In this document: positions 11,344 through 23,174 of the stretch, piece after piece | Layout: every line of letters starts with the position of its first letter | Position numbering within the stretch: position 1 is the first letter of the stretch | Assembly (NCBI GenBank): GCA_010015805.1 | Contig: ML978122.1 | Coordinates: 124,001 to 188,000 of the forward strand | From: Rhizodiscina lignyota | Lineage: Eukaryota > Ascomycota > Dothideomycetes > Aulographales > Rhizodiscinaceae | DNA length: 64,000 nucleotides | Reading direction: 5' to 3' | Notes under the pieces: generated by a model | Told to the model about the DNA's origin: nothing | Database searches by the model: none | The model's input: the letters and a program-made list of their open reading frames with translations, nothing else | Position numbers and translations under genes: made by a program

Positions 11344-12273
11344 ATGGCGCCCACACGCCGCTACCTCCGCATCACGAAATACTCGGTCCTCGAAGTACGC
11401 ATCTACTCCGACCCCCCCGCAATCGCAGACTCATGGCTCCTCCGACGCGGCGACCCCGCGCTCCCACGCGTCATCGAAGCTGTTCGTCCACTCGTGTTAC
11501 CGAAGTTACGAGAGGAAATTGAGAGGGCGAAGAGCAAGAGCAAGGCGAGTAAGAGGGGAGTGAAGGATACGGTTGTTCAAGGTGCGTGAATCGATATATA
11601 TCTGAGCATGGTGATATGGCAATATGTGGAGGTCGTAAGGATATGGCTAACGCAGATGTGTGCAGATGACTTCGAGATGTCCATATTCCTGACGGAGAAC
11701 TCAATGCGCCATTCCCTTCTCACGAAGCATAAGAGCTTCAACGAAAAGCGGCGCATCACGAGTAACTCGAATAGATTGACCGGCTGGTTAACGAGCGGCA
11801 GTGGCGATGCGCCGATCGATGTAGACGCCGAAGACAATCCTTCTGCCACCATCGCGCGCGAGGAAGAGGAAGAGATTGTGAACCTAGACGATATACCTGA
11901 CGCCGGCCTTTCTACAACTGATACGAGAGGCAAGCGGCGGCGAGTGCCAGACGAGGAATCGCTCTTCGTGGACGACGCATCCGAAGCATCGTCTGTAGGC
12001 TTCCAAACACAGCGTACTCCCCCTTCAAAGAGAACCAGGACAGTCGAAGATGACGACAATGATGAGGAGGGTGATGGCGCGCTAGACGACAAGAAGAAGA
12101 TGTCGGTCAATACCTCCTATGACGGCTTCTCTATCTACGGTCGCATTCTGTGCCTCGTGGTCAAGCGCCGAGGCGCGAAAGCTGCTGCCCCGTCTGGACA
12201 GAAGATGCTCGAGAGTTGGGTTTCTACACAGGCGGCGCAAGATGCTGGAGTGGTTGAAGATGACGAGGGCTGA
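11344..12273 (+). CDS. Conserved-looking protein of unknown function, probably nuclear
   Basis: Exons 11344-11581 and 11666-12273; the 84-bp intron (GTGCGT..GTGCAG, branch GGCTAAC) joins G|AT to give VVQDDFEMSIF. The product is 281 aa. The first 120 residues look folded: YLRITKYSVLEVRIYSDPP, then LPRVIEAVRPLVLPKLREE, then DDFEMSIFLTE and RHSLLTKHKSF. The middle is acidic (REEEEEIVNLDD, EDDDNDEEGDGALDDKK) with basic clusters GKRRR and PSKRTRT that resemble nuclear signals. The C-terminus ends KMLESWVSTQAAQDAG. No known domain was recognised, and the function is not inferred beyond a likely nuclear location. Confidence 0.8.
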
Positions 12274-15200
12274 ATTTGACTGCTCTTCTCCAGCTAGGAG
12301 CATGCTTCGCAATCTCCCTGGTCATTCTGAAACCTGCCCAAATACTAAGCGATTGACGAGTACTGAATGTCGCGGATGATTTCGCCATGTCCGGACTCAT
12401 TGGAAGAGGCAAGTCTGCAAGAAATGGATGAATGAATCAATCTTGCTTGCTACCTTGAGCCTCATGATACATCGGTCCCGAAAATAAACTCCCCTATACC
12501 GCGGCAACCTGGTATGTGGAACTACGAAACAATGCCCTCCACGCTTACGAGTGCTCTGTTTGGGTTGCGCACAATACCGGTTTCGTATGACGATCGATCA
12601 TCTTGTTAATATCGAGCAGACTGAAACTGACGATCAGCATCCCTCAAACCTGTGGCGGACAAAGATGGTTTCTAAGGAGCGTCTCGTGCTGATGCAGACA
12701 TGGGTAAAACCTTGATGCACATCATACATGCACGTGAGAGGATAGAGTCGCAGACAGGTGCAGGTATTGTCACTGGTCAGGCATCAATAGATTCGCGACG
12801 TCGTGGATAGACGAAAAGATCTTCGGCGTCGAAGGGCGGCAGAAGATGCTTTTTCAGTATCGATGCCCAAGGGCCGGAAATATGGTCGCGAAGGTGGAAG
12901 AGACGGCAGAGAAGGTGTTCGGGCCGCAGTCCCGTCTCTTTCCCATCTTCACATATCAATCATCGTGATCTCCATTTAGGCAATTGAAGGGAGTCACAAA
13001 CGCGCATCACAAAGAAGAGCGGTAAAAGACGAACTTCAGAACTATCGGAAAACCCGGATGCCACGTTTTCTCCATCTGCTTAGTGATTCCCAGCCTCATC
13101 ATAATGCAAATGATCACCAAAGGCAGAGTCATGTACCTGCATGCCTCCCGGACATGACGAACTGCAAAGGGGAAAGGGCCTCGCCCAAAGCCACCAGCCG
13201 CCCCAGACCCATAGAAAGTAAGGGTCCACAAGAGGCTCAAAAACGTGGCTTGCGACACTAATGGCACGGGAATTATTTTGGAAAATCCAATTTTTTTTCC
13301 TTGCTCGTGCGGTGGATATTTAGCCATTTAGCGAGATGAAGTAATCGAGGCGCACGCCCTGAAGCGGATGCGCGATTCAATGCGAGAAAAGGAGGAGATG
13401 AGGAAATTCATTTCGCGACAGGAGAAATAGATTGCCATGCCATGGGTCGGGCTGAATTTCGCAGAGCCAGCTGTCTTCTTCCAGTTCTAGACTCGCAAGT
13501 CTATTTTCGGACATTCGAAGACATTCCAATGTCTTTTTGGGGCTTCGACGTCAATTTCGGACGAGTGAGGGTGAGAGGCTGCTGTGCGCTCACGATTTTG
13601 TGCCCCTGTCGATCCGAGCAGGCGGTTCTGTGTGGCCTTCCGTAAGGACGGATGACTTGCAGCAAGCGTCCACAGCGTCGGGACGTGAAACACCCTCCAG
13701 CAAACACACCCTCTCCGCGACGGAGCGCAAACGTCATGAAACCGGCCGAGAGGAACAATCTCGATGATTCATGGAGAAGGGCTAGGAGAATTTGTGAGGC
13801 GGGCTCGCTTTCGCAAGCTGATACTCACTCCACCAAAGCGCCCGAGGCACCGCGAGAGGCTCTCCTGCGTTGGGCGAAACGCTGGTGGGGAGCGATTGGC
13901 CAAGGATGTTGGCACATTGGAGGTGGTTTCAAAGGCGATTAAGGTTCATCCTTAGAGGCGACGCGTTAGAGCTGATGAGCGATTTGCCTCCCCCTGATCG
14001 TCCAGCTTTTTTTCGGTGCCGCGTGCTGCTGGGTTCCGCATTTTCCGTCGTCAGCCCCGCCAGTTGCGGGAGCTAGTCAGCCTAGAAGAATGGTGGAAAG
14101 ATTAAAGCGCTCCTTTTCTGGCGGCGATTGCTTGCGCTCGGTGATCTGCGCATCCTGAAGGATGATGGCTTGGTGGTCGCACAGCAGTTCGTAGCGGAGA
14201 ATTGCAATCGGCGAAGAGATTGCGCAGGTGAGGTGGGCGGCGTGCAAGTGTGCGACCGGTGAGACATATTGATTGTGCGATGCAGTGCGACAAAGGAGGC
14301 CGGCCAAGGTGCAACCTGTCATAAGTGTCAAATGCCACGTGGGATCGACCGTCCTAGGCGTTCTTTGACGGCGCGAGCCAGGTTCTGCCAACCGCAATGC
14401 TCTACGGGCGGCCGTGGCGCTAAGGATCAATAAGTATCGATAGACTCGACGCTTGTCACAATTCGTACCGCGCCTGAGAGAGTATTGATAGGATTTACCG
14501 CCGGCTACACGAAACCGTTCGATGTGCCCATGCTCGGCGGGTTTTGACGACGCTCAGTCACACCAAGATCATGTACCATGCGCTTACTCCGGACACTGAC
14601 GTCTGTTTTCGAGTGCGGTGAAGCGCAAGATGACGAGGCTCCACGATCGCAAATGCTCCGTCATCACCACAGCAGGAGACTTCTTCGTTCTTGGTGTTTC
14701 ACGAGGTAGATCCAAAAATAAGCCCACTCCATCTGACAGCGATGATTTGACAGGACGTCGGGGGTTAAGCATAAACACGGTACGTACCCACTGCCGTGGA
14801 GGTAGGTAAGTTTAGATGTCGATTACGAGGGCGGCCTATTTGAGAAAAGCTGCTCCGGTGCGCAGCTCGCTTTCGTCGACGGCGAGAGGGGAGCACACGA
14901 AAACAGGCGGTGGTATTGATGGGCCATGCGGGTCAGCAAGCGTTCTTGGACGTCTCTTGCAGGGAATGGCACGAGCACTTGGTGTAGGCCATTCCGAAAG
15001 CACCGAACAGCCAGCCTATCATGGCGGCGGACTCGCCCTGAGCGATTTGTTTGTTCGTCACGCCGGCCGAGGAGGTCCGCTGCAAAGATGGGAAGTTTGC
15101 TTGCTCGTCGTCGCTTGCTTCTACCTTCCAGATGTGCGCGCCGGGCGTCGTCTCAGCTGGCAAAGATTTTCGAGTGCGGCGGCGCCGGACGCAGCGATGG

Positions 15201-15974
15201 CTTCACGGCAGCCACGGCGGATGGAAAGCAGCGTAGAAGGGCGGTAGAACAAACTGGCCAAAAACTGCCGCATCGAGACTGGAGTGGCACCCACACCATC
15301 TTGCATGGCGGGCCTGCTGCTCGGCATGCGCGCTGCCCCTGGTTCCTGGGATGCTGGACATTCGCACTTGCGCCTCGTGATCAGACGCCGCGCTGGATGA
15401 TTCGCGCGCCAGCACGCACGCCTTCGCAGGGAGGCAGGCAGGAGGGCAGCAGGCCATGTCTCGGCGGAGCGTGCTGCTTCAAGACATGCGGCAACGAGGA
15501 AAGGTTGGAGCCCTCATTACGGGAAGCGCGGAGTGTATGTGGTCGGGAGATGATTAATGCTCGGGGCAGCGGTCGTCATGGCCATCGCAATACGCTGGAG
15601 GCAGGACGAGTCGCTTGCGGCACTGATCACCTGCCATGATGCCCATCCGAAGCCTGAAACTCGCAGGCAGGCCGGAGTGGTGCACCGTCACTGGCCCTTT
15701 CCGACCGCGTCAGGGGGCGCAGGCTGGCAGGCAGGCAGGCACTGGCAGGCAGAAAGGAGCGACCATCAGCCCTGCACACCCCTGCGCGCCAGGAGAACCA
15801 CGCTGCCGGGAGCTGCTCGATGTGTGTGCACACCGCCTGCGAGCGATCTGGCAGCAGCAGCATTTCGCTACGCTGGAAAAGCGGACCACGGATTAACGAC
15901 TATTACACCATCCTCACGCGATTCAGGGATGCGCCGGATGACTGTAACAGCTCCTTAAGTCCCCATCGCCGCTG

Positions 15975-15982
15975 TATATATA
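15975..15982 (+). promoter_or_regulatory. TATA box (TATATATA) of a putative transcript
   Basis: TATATATA is followed by about 215 bp of C/T-rich, ATG-poor sequence (CCTTCCCCACCGCGTCC, later CACCACCTCGTCAA repeats) leading to a short ORF at 16198. This is the usual shape of a strong fungal promoter and 5' leader. There is no transcript evidence. Confidence 0.35.
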
Positions 15983-16144
15983 CTGCCTTCCCCACCGCGT
16001 CCGCCTCGAGCTGCTTCCATCATCGCACGAAAGCCGTAGCACGCTCTGCTTGACGCCAAAGTCCACTCGACTTGCACCGTACATCATCTTTAATCCTCTC
16101 ACACACAGACACTCTTCGGCCAACCTCTCGCCACCCATCCCGAG

Positions 16145-16186
16145 CACCACCTCGTCAACACCACCTCGTCAACACCACCTCGTCAC
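16145..16186 (+). repeat. Tandem repeat, 3 x 14 bp
   Basis: The unit CACCACCTCGTCAA occurs three times in a row (the last copy ends CAC). It lies in the putative leader just before the ORF at 16198. Confidence 0.85.
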
Positions 16187-16197
16187 AGCCAGCACAA

Positions 16198-16281
16198 TGC
16201 CTTCCGTCGCAACATACCAGATTCCCCCATGCCCGGGCCCGCCACCGCAGCGCCCTCTTCCTCCAATCCCATCCAAATGAG
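16198..16281 (+). CDS. Possible proline-rich micropeptide (27 aa)
   Basis: This short ORF starts in AGCACAATGCC context. It encodes MPSVATYQIPP, then CPGPPPQRPLPPIPSK and a stop; the second half is almost entirely proline-rich and resembles an SH3-ligand-type sequence (RPLPPIP). Support comes only from its place behind a TATA box and a pyrimidine-rich leader. It may be a uORF of a longer non-coding RNA or a chance frame. Confidence 0.22.
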
Positions 16282-19200
16282 CAGCATCAATTGATCTGCT
16301 CCTGGATGCTGCGCGCATCTAACATCGAACCCCGAGTCGGGCCGATTGAATATCTTCAACCTCCAGTCGGTCCTTCTCTATCCAAGGGAAAATGCATTCT
16401 CATTAGGCATGCCACTGGAACCCATCGTTTGCATCGTCCACGGCACTCTTACGATTCGGAAGCTCGCTGTCCACCTGTTCATCATCACCGTCTCGCTTAA
16501 CGGCCTGCGAGTAATGGACAGTGATCCTCCTGCACCTCCTCGACGCGAGGCTCGTCTCTCCTGCACATCATAGCCGATCCTAGACGCAACTTACCGCTCT
16601 GCACCTCCACTGGCCGGTGGTGCCAAGCGTCGAACTCTACCCCAGGTTTCAACCTCCGCGACAAATACGCACCTAATCCCTCTTCGTGCATGCATACGGA
16701 ACGCCTCGGGCGTCGCCAACACGAACTCGAATTCGAACTCAACCTCGACTCTCTCGCTGCATCGGCCGACGGGGCGTAACTGAAGCCTAAGCGACATGAC
16801 CATTCCTCATCCGTATTCCGCTGGCCGGGGTCTTTGATTTCAGTCTACCATTGCATTCTCACACCGAGAGTATCACTCTTGTAATACGACTTGCAGCACT
16901 TGGCTGCCTATGTATTAGTATTGCATCAACGGCGGCGTTAACTCAATTTGGGATTTGACTAGATGGGGGCCGGCGAGCACCGTCATTCATGTCTTGGGGT
17001 TTAATGAATGAATGATGAGGAAGGGAGAACGTGGAGACGAGGCTTGCGAGCCTTGACTCGATAGTAATTGAGATACCTTACGATTGCATCGTACCCGCCT
17101 GTACCAATAGCACTGTTACCTTTCATCCTGCCAACCACTGTCTCAACATGCTGCATACCGTAGCAGTTCATTTCTCAATGCATCCATGTCCGGTGTGTCC
17201 CTTTATCTGCTCACATTATTCATGAGCATGTCTCCAGCCCCAACAATCGTCTCGTTTATGTGCTGCGGGTGTTTTCGTATCGTCTTCGATCGTGTCACAT
17301 TCCATGTAGCATGTATCTCACGCCTCGCTCTATCAAAGTCTTATCGCACGATTGCTTGCAGAAGTCACGACATCACCAACTGGTCCATTTGCCAGCCACG
17401 GATAAATTCGCGCACCCTTGATCAGGCCCGCTTGCAGCCTATCGATCTACCTATCAACCTTTCTCCAGCACATCCAGCCTTAAGAGTTGATCATCAGCAA
17501 GCATAACTGTGGCATGCGAAGCCCTTCTGCGCCTTCAGTCCTTGACGCTTTCTCGTGATCACGCACCACCGTTGCACATGCGCCAGCGACACACATGATG
17601 ACGTGCAGCAGAATGGTAGTACGGCGCTCCGCTCGATGCGCGTATTCGTCTGGCCCTGCAGCAATGCCACTTCTCGCCGCCTCGCTTCTGAGCATGTATA
17701 TTGAACGCATTGATCGCAGAGCAGGCGCCATTCCCCAATATATCTACTCTCCGCCCGTCCGCTTCTCCACACTCCCCCTTGTGGCAAGGCGTGAGAGGGG
17801 GCTGATGTTGGCAGCTTGCCCAGCCTGTCCATCCCGACTACTTCGAGCGGAAGCGGCACGGGCCTCCTGCCGCATTTAGAGCATCGCATGGGGTCGAGAA
17901 GAATTCGAGATCAAGATTGTGGATGCGACGCGGCCTTGGGCGATGGCTTGAACCCTTCGTATTTGCGCGCTCTTGCCCTTGTCGCGCATCTCCTCTGCCC
18001 ATCCGCAACTCGTACCTTGGCTTCAGTCAAGCCAGCAAGCGCACGCCCGGGGTTGCCATCCTGCGCCCACACATGTTACGCTTCCAAAAGCGGCCGGTTG
18101 ATTGGATCCGCGAGACGAAGCGAGAGGTCATGTGGATGGGCGCCAACAGAGAATTTGAGTATTTCACATTCATTGCCTCGAGCCGCCAGAGAAATGCTTT
18201 GTAAAATGGCCTCGACGGCCGGCTCGGCACAGCTGCGTGCACCCCCACGCTCTCCTCTCCCTCGACCACACTCGCATGTCCAGACACACCCATGCCGTCC
18301 CCACACCTTTGCAACTGAGGCAAGTTTGAACTCCGGAAACACTTCTCTCTCTCTGGGCATCGCGGGCGTACCCGTCCTTACCCGCAACGTTATCAAGGTA
18401 AACTGACTCATTCTCACCGTGGAGAATGTCTTGATACCGCCATTGCCGACGCATTATCCACTCTTCGTCATTGCTCGTCATTCCAGTGCTAAGTGATCCT
18501 TCCGGGTATCTCGCCATGTGCACGTTTCGTGTCTCCATCGGATAAGGATGACTTAGCCTTGGAGTCGCGACCAAATCCTAGCCGCTCGCCCACATGACCT
18601 CGTCGAGCTGTATCGACTTGGTTGTAAGCGCCGACCAAATCGACGTAAACCGGAATCGACACCGCGCTAAGGCTGCCCATATCCAACGCATTCGAGCTCA
18701 CTCCTCACCGCCGGCAATTACTTACCGGCGTGGTTCATCGCGAACGTCGCCAGCACACCAAGGCTCGCCCAGCGCGGCAGCGCGCAATCCTGCCAGACAT
18801 CACGGCATTTCGGCCCTTCATTACGCGGGCAGACCCAGCGCCATGGACGATGGGAGCAGTGCCCTTGGACACATACCTGGCTACAAATCCGGCTTGAGGC
18901 CATGTCCAACCGGGGAGTTTGCGTGCTCCCACAGCCGACGAACCACGTTTGTGCGGGTCGGTCCGCTGTAGGTACGCATCCAGGTGATGATGCACGTCAA
19001 ACGTGAATCTGGCATTGAACCTCTGCGCTGGAATTGCGCATGCTTGGCTGGAGCGGCTTAAATCTGAGGAGGATTGAAGTACACTGATCTTCGCGCAACA
19101 CACTCCCTCAGACACCTGCTGTTTCTCTTCTTTGACGTGCAAGCGAGATGGGATGTAGTTTCCCGAGCTCCTCCGGCAGAATTCGCGATGGCACCCGAAT

Positions 19201-19884
19201 GACAACCAGAGCTTCCGGGAATACCGGGAATACACCTGAAAGAGATGGTATCTCTGAGAGTACTACTGCCACTTCACTATGGTGTTGTCTCCTTGCAGTT
19301 GCTGCGTGTATGGCGACTTCCAGCTCTTTGAGTGGAATCAGACGGCCCGAAGAGCTCCTGCTTTGATTGGCGGAGATGAGTGTGCAGCTGCTTGAAGAAG
19401 GGCCGAATTGGACGCACTTGCTCTTTACCAACTTCATCCACTTTGATGCCGAACTCAAGAGAAGTCATGAGCTCTGAGAAGAGACGTTCTGCAGTGACTA
19501 CCCTATGCTGGGGACGTGGAGTGTTATGCTCCATTCACAATATCTCTGGCCCTCTGGGAGGCACTTGTGAGTCTCTCAGAGTGACATTATGATCTCAGGT
19601 TGTAGCTTCTCGTTTCCTCTTCAATGCTCATACCTTCCTCAAGTAGGACTCTAGAAGCGACTTCCCTTTGCCTTATCTTGTATTCTGCATTCAATGTTGA
19701 CAATCTCATCTTGCGGCTTCCTCAACTTCCACTATGGCAGCACGTCCATCAAAACATTCTGCCACCTCTCTCTCCTCTCTCCTTTCCTTCGTCTCACACA
19801 ACAGTCTACCTCCGAACATCCCCACTGCTAAGCAGACCCTCTCGTTTCGAAAGCCAGCATCTTATCCCATCACATTCTTTCAAA

Positions 19885-22609
19885 ATGCCTACCACACATT
19901 GTTCAAAGTGCGGCAACATCTACGGCCCTCATGATCCGTTGGTCCCTTGTGAGGAAGCGCTGGGTGGATATCCCAAATCTATCAACACGGCTTTCAACCA
20001 AGCAGGCTGGAATCAATTTAATGGGGGCACCGCCCAACAATTGGCGACCGCTGCGGGCCATCATCCGGCACCACTGGGGACTTTTCTGGCACATCGACCA
20101 CCACCTCCCATACCAACACAAGCTCAAACCCCAAACCAATTGAATGGCAACACCTCTCAGCTACTAAGTCACGCTGCAGGTGGCCAAGGACATGCTCGGG
20201 GCGCTTCTGATACACCTCAGCCAGTAACAACGCCTTCGACTTCTCAAGCCCAACCATCAGATCAATCGTCACAGAAGTTGAAGGGCAATGGCAGGAGAAA
20301 GGAGAGAAGTCTGTCAGCACCAGCAGCAATTTCTGTCGAAATTCGACGCTCCGCTCCAACACGATTGCCGCTTCGGCAGAGGGATAATAATGGTAACGGG
20401 AATGCTCATGCGCAAAACCCGTCAACGCCCTCAACTGGAACTCCCTCCCAACAGCAATCGTCAAAGCAATCAAATGCCGAAGACAAGGAGAATCAGAAAC
20501 CCCCCTCGAATAGCGGCAACCAGCGCGAGCATAATGAGGCGGACCGTTCCCAGCGGGGACCTGCTCCGCGAAAGAAACCCAGCGGAATCTTGAAGAAAAC
20601 GTCCCAGTTTGACAAGATCCCAAAGGAGCAGGCCTCAGAAGCCAATCAAAGCCAGAACAATCCTACAGCAGAAACGTCGCAGGAGGTTCCGGACGAGGCC
20701 TCCCAGCCTGAGCTAAATCATGAGCAGCCTTCGAACAATGCTCCGCAGCCTGAACAAAATGAGGAAGAAGCTCCAAGGGAAGGACTACCGGAGCGCTCAC
20801 ATCTTTCTGCAATGAGGTATGTTAATATAATTTCCATCGTCCCCAAAGACTTACCTGCGTAGATGGGAGATGAACAACATGCTCCGTTTCTCTCGGACGC
20901 GCGGTGCTCAGCACGCCGGCAAGAACTTCCCATCTCGCCTCTTAAAGAAACAGAAGCCTAGCAAGAAGCACACCGGTATCTTCGAGCCGGGTGAAACTGG
21001 AATCGGCCATGCGATTCTTGGCGCAACTAACATCGTGCATTCGACATCATGGCCATCTGCGAATCCTCTCCTCTCCCCTCGCTATCGCTCACCCAGAGAA
21101 GGCTCGGCTATCACGGCCTCGGCAAGCCAGCCAATTCTCAGCACAACTCTTAAAAGCGAGATTCAGTCGATTGGAACGAGTGTGGGAAGTGCGGATGTGA
21201 TCGAGGGAGTAGATCCGACTCTGCTAGGCGCGCCTGCGACGACAGCGTCGCAACAGGTTTCTGAGGCTATCACAGGAATAGTACGGCATACGCACATCAA
21301 CATCACAGAATCGCAAGCTCCCGACTGCACAGTGACCGGTGACGGTGAAAGTGCGAGGGACGAATCTACTGAGGATCCCAATGCATTTACTCGTGAATGT
21401 GCGAGACAGAGAAGCCATGGGCCGTCTCTTCTGGCAGGGTTCGGGGCGCACCTTGGGAGAACACATGTATGGCCACATGGATTTCCCATCAGGGCCTCGC
21501 TCAAGGCGTGGGCGAGACGCAGTCTCAAGAAGAATAAACAAAAGTGTCCCACATGGCCTGCCCCTGCAAGGAGTCAGTTCGAGACAACACGAGCAGCCCA
21601 TGATTGTCGACCAGCGAGTGCACCTCCTACGTTAACGGTAATTCAAGCAGTAGAATCAACGCCACAGGACTCGTCCGTTAGACCACCATCACAGCAAGCT
21701 CCAACAAACGCCTCGAACCCAAGCATCGTCGTGACAGAACATCCCAATCCCGGATCTTCGAATGATGGCCCCGCAACAGAGAGGCCACAAGCCTATCCGC
21801 AACTGCATGGCCCTCGCCACCTGTTTGTTCCTAGGTTGAGAAAGATTGCGAACATGAGGAGAGCAAACAGACGCGCTGGTACTTATACTTGTGTGTGTGG
21901 CGCTCGAGTTGATCATGCGAATGAGCCGCACCAATCTTGTCCTGCGGCACAAGGTGGTAATAATACCGGCGAACAGTCAACTGAACAGACAGTCCAAGTC
22001 ACGGAACAGGCAGTCGAGATCACAGAGCAGCCAGCCCAAACCGCAGAACAGTCTCACGAAGGCACCGCTCCTGCGACACCACTGTCCAATAGACCGTCTT
22101 CGAAGTCTGACAACTCGAGCCCTCCTCCTGCATCAGGCGTCATCTCGCCGTTCGACCACATCATGGAGGCGCGAGAGCAGACGCCGCACCCACATCAACG
22201 CCGCTGCTGCATCGGACGCCTTCTTGCAAAGCTGAATCGCAAGTTCAGGAGGATGAAGCCTACTGACGGCGACTGCACGGGTAAGCAAGAACTTCTGAGC
22301 GATCAGAGCTCGAGAAACCACCATGAGCTGACGAGGGGAATAGGCTGGTGCCTGCATGGTGTGGTGCTATGTTCCGAGCCACCCTACAAGCTGATACGCT
22401 TTTTGATTCATGCTGTCAAGTCGATGGTGCGCTGCCTGGTCGATGCAGTCATGGCAGTGGGTTCCTGTGGGATGTATACCTTTGAAGACCTCGAGAGTAG
22501 TGCGCTCGGCGAGATCATTTCATGCTATGGTTGTCTCGAACTCCGAGATGACGACACTCAATCGGATGCTGCGGTGGGGATAGAGATGATCGAGTATGCA
22601 CCTTCATAG
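19885..22609 (+). CDS. Large low-complexity protein with Cys-rich finger-like motifs, function unknown
   Basis: Two exons, 19885-20816 and 20863-22609 (46-bp intron, GTATGT..CGTAG), give 892 aa. The start is in TTCAAAATGCC context. The N-terminus has a compact Cys motif (CSKCGNIYGPHDPLVPCEEA). The middle has a similar one, YTCVCGARVDHANEPHQSC, so two C-x2-C/C-x-C...C units of about 20 residues may bind zinc. Between them the chain is Gln/Asn/Pro/Ser-rich and disordered. After residue 640 there is a short TEQ/VTEQ/ITEQ repeat, and the C-terminal third has amphipathic or membrane-like segments (YKLIRFLIHAVKSMVRCLVD) and several Cys. No family was recognised. It is probably a lineage-specific protein. 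Confidence 0.7.
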
Positions 22610-23174
22610 TGCTCGGCGACATTCTTGATTGCGCGTTTGAGTCAGTCGTTTACTTTAGTATTGGAAGCGTAACTTTCGCAGTAATGTGTAATATCGAATT
22701 GAATTAAATTCACTCTCTCGCTGCTTGCTATGCTGCGCTGCGCTGCGATGTGGTATATCCCATTCCGTTGAACAATCCATTGCGCCGTGCCATGCCATGA
22801 TCAAAATACTTTTGTCGATCCATATTTTCAATCCTAACACTCTACGCCATCTTTTCCAACCTAGAAATGCCTGCCGTTTCAATACATTCTATGGTATTGT
22901 ACCGCTGTGCAATCCCGACGTAGGTATCCAATTTCGAGTCACTATCATTACGCAGGTCTTCGTTTGTGCATTACTCGCTTCTCGTCCATCTTCAATACAA
23001 ATACGACCCAAACTCCCGACCAATATCGGAACTCTCGAGATTCAAGGATTCCATGTTAGCCGTTCCGGCATCTGCTGGTTCCTGATCCTTCGAGTGTCAT
23101 CGTGGTCGATTTATTCACAATCGTTCGACCACTGGTAACAGGGCATCCATAACGGAGGCTGGATGGAACTTTGC
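22610..23174. other. Convergent 3' intergenic region
   Basis: This 565-bp gap lies between convergent gene ends. It contains a small GCTGCGCTGC simple repeat near 22730. Nothing else was recognised. Confidence 0.3.

Larger units (their letters stand above)
12274..19884. other. 7.6-kb gene-poor, partly GC-rich stretch
   Basis: No conventional gene could be supported here. Roughly 14.0-15.9 kb is GC-rich and produces overlapping open frames in all phases, typical of composition rather than coding. It contains GGCA-rich simple repeats near 15725-15760. A TATA promoter-like segment at 15975 leads into a CT-rich leader and a 27-codon ORF at 16198. The 16.3-19.8 kb part shows only short frames. 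Long non-coding transcripts are possible, but the sequence alone does not show them. Confidence 0.4.

Noticed and set aside
13007-13327. Minus-strand frame with a hydrophobic stretch
   Set aside because: Hydrophobicity comes from one stretch; there is no start context, partner exon or family resemblance.
14077-15958. Many long overlapping frames on both strands
   Set aside because: GC-rich DNA gives few stops in all frames; the sequences are Arg/Ala/Pro-rich in every phase with no domain, so they are compositional.
20018-20623. Minus-strand 201-codon frame
   Set aside because: It is antisense to the low-complexity gene at 19885-22609, whose two exons join cleanly.
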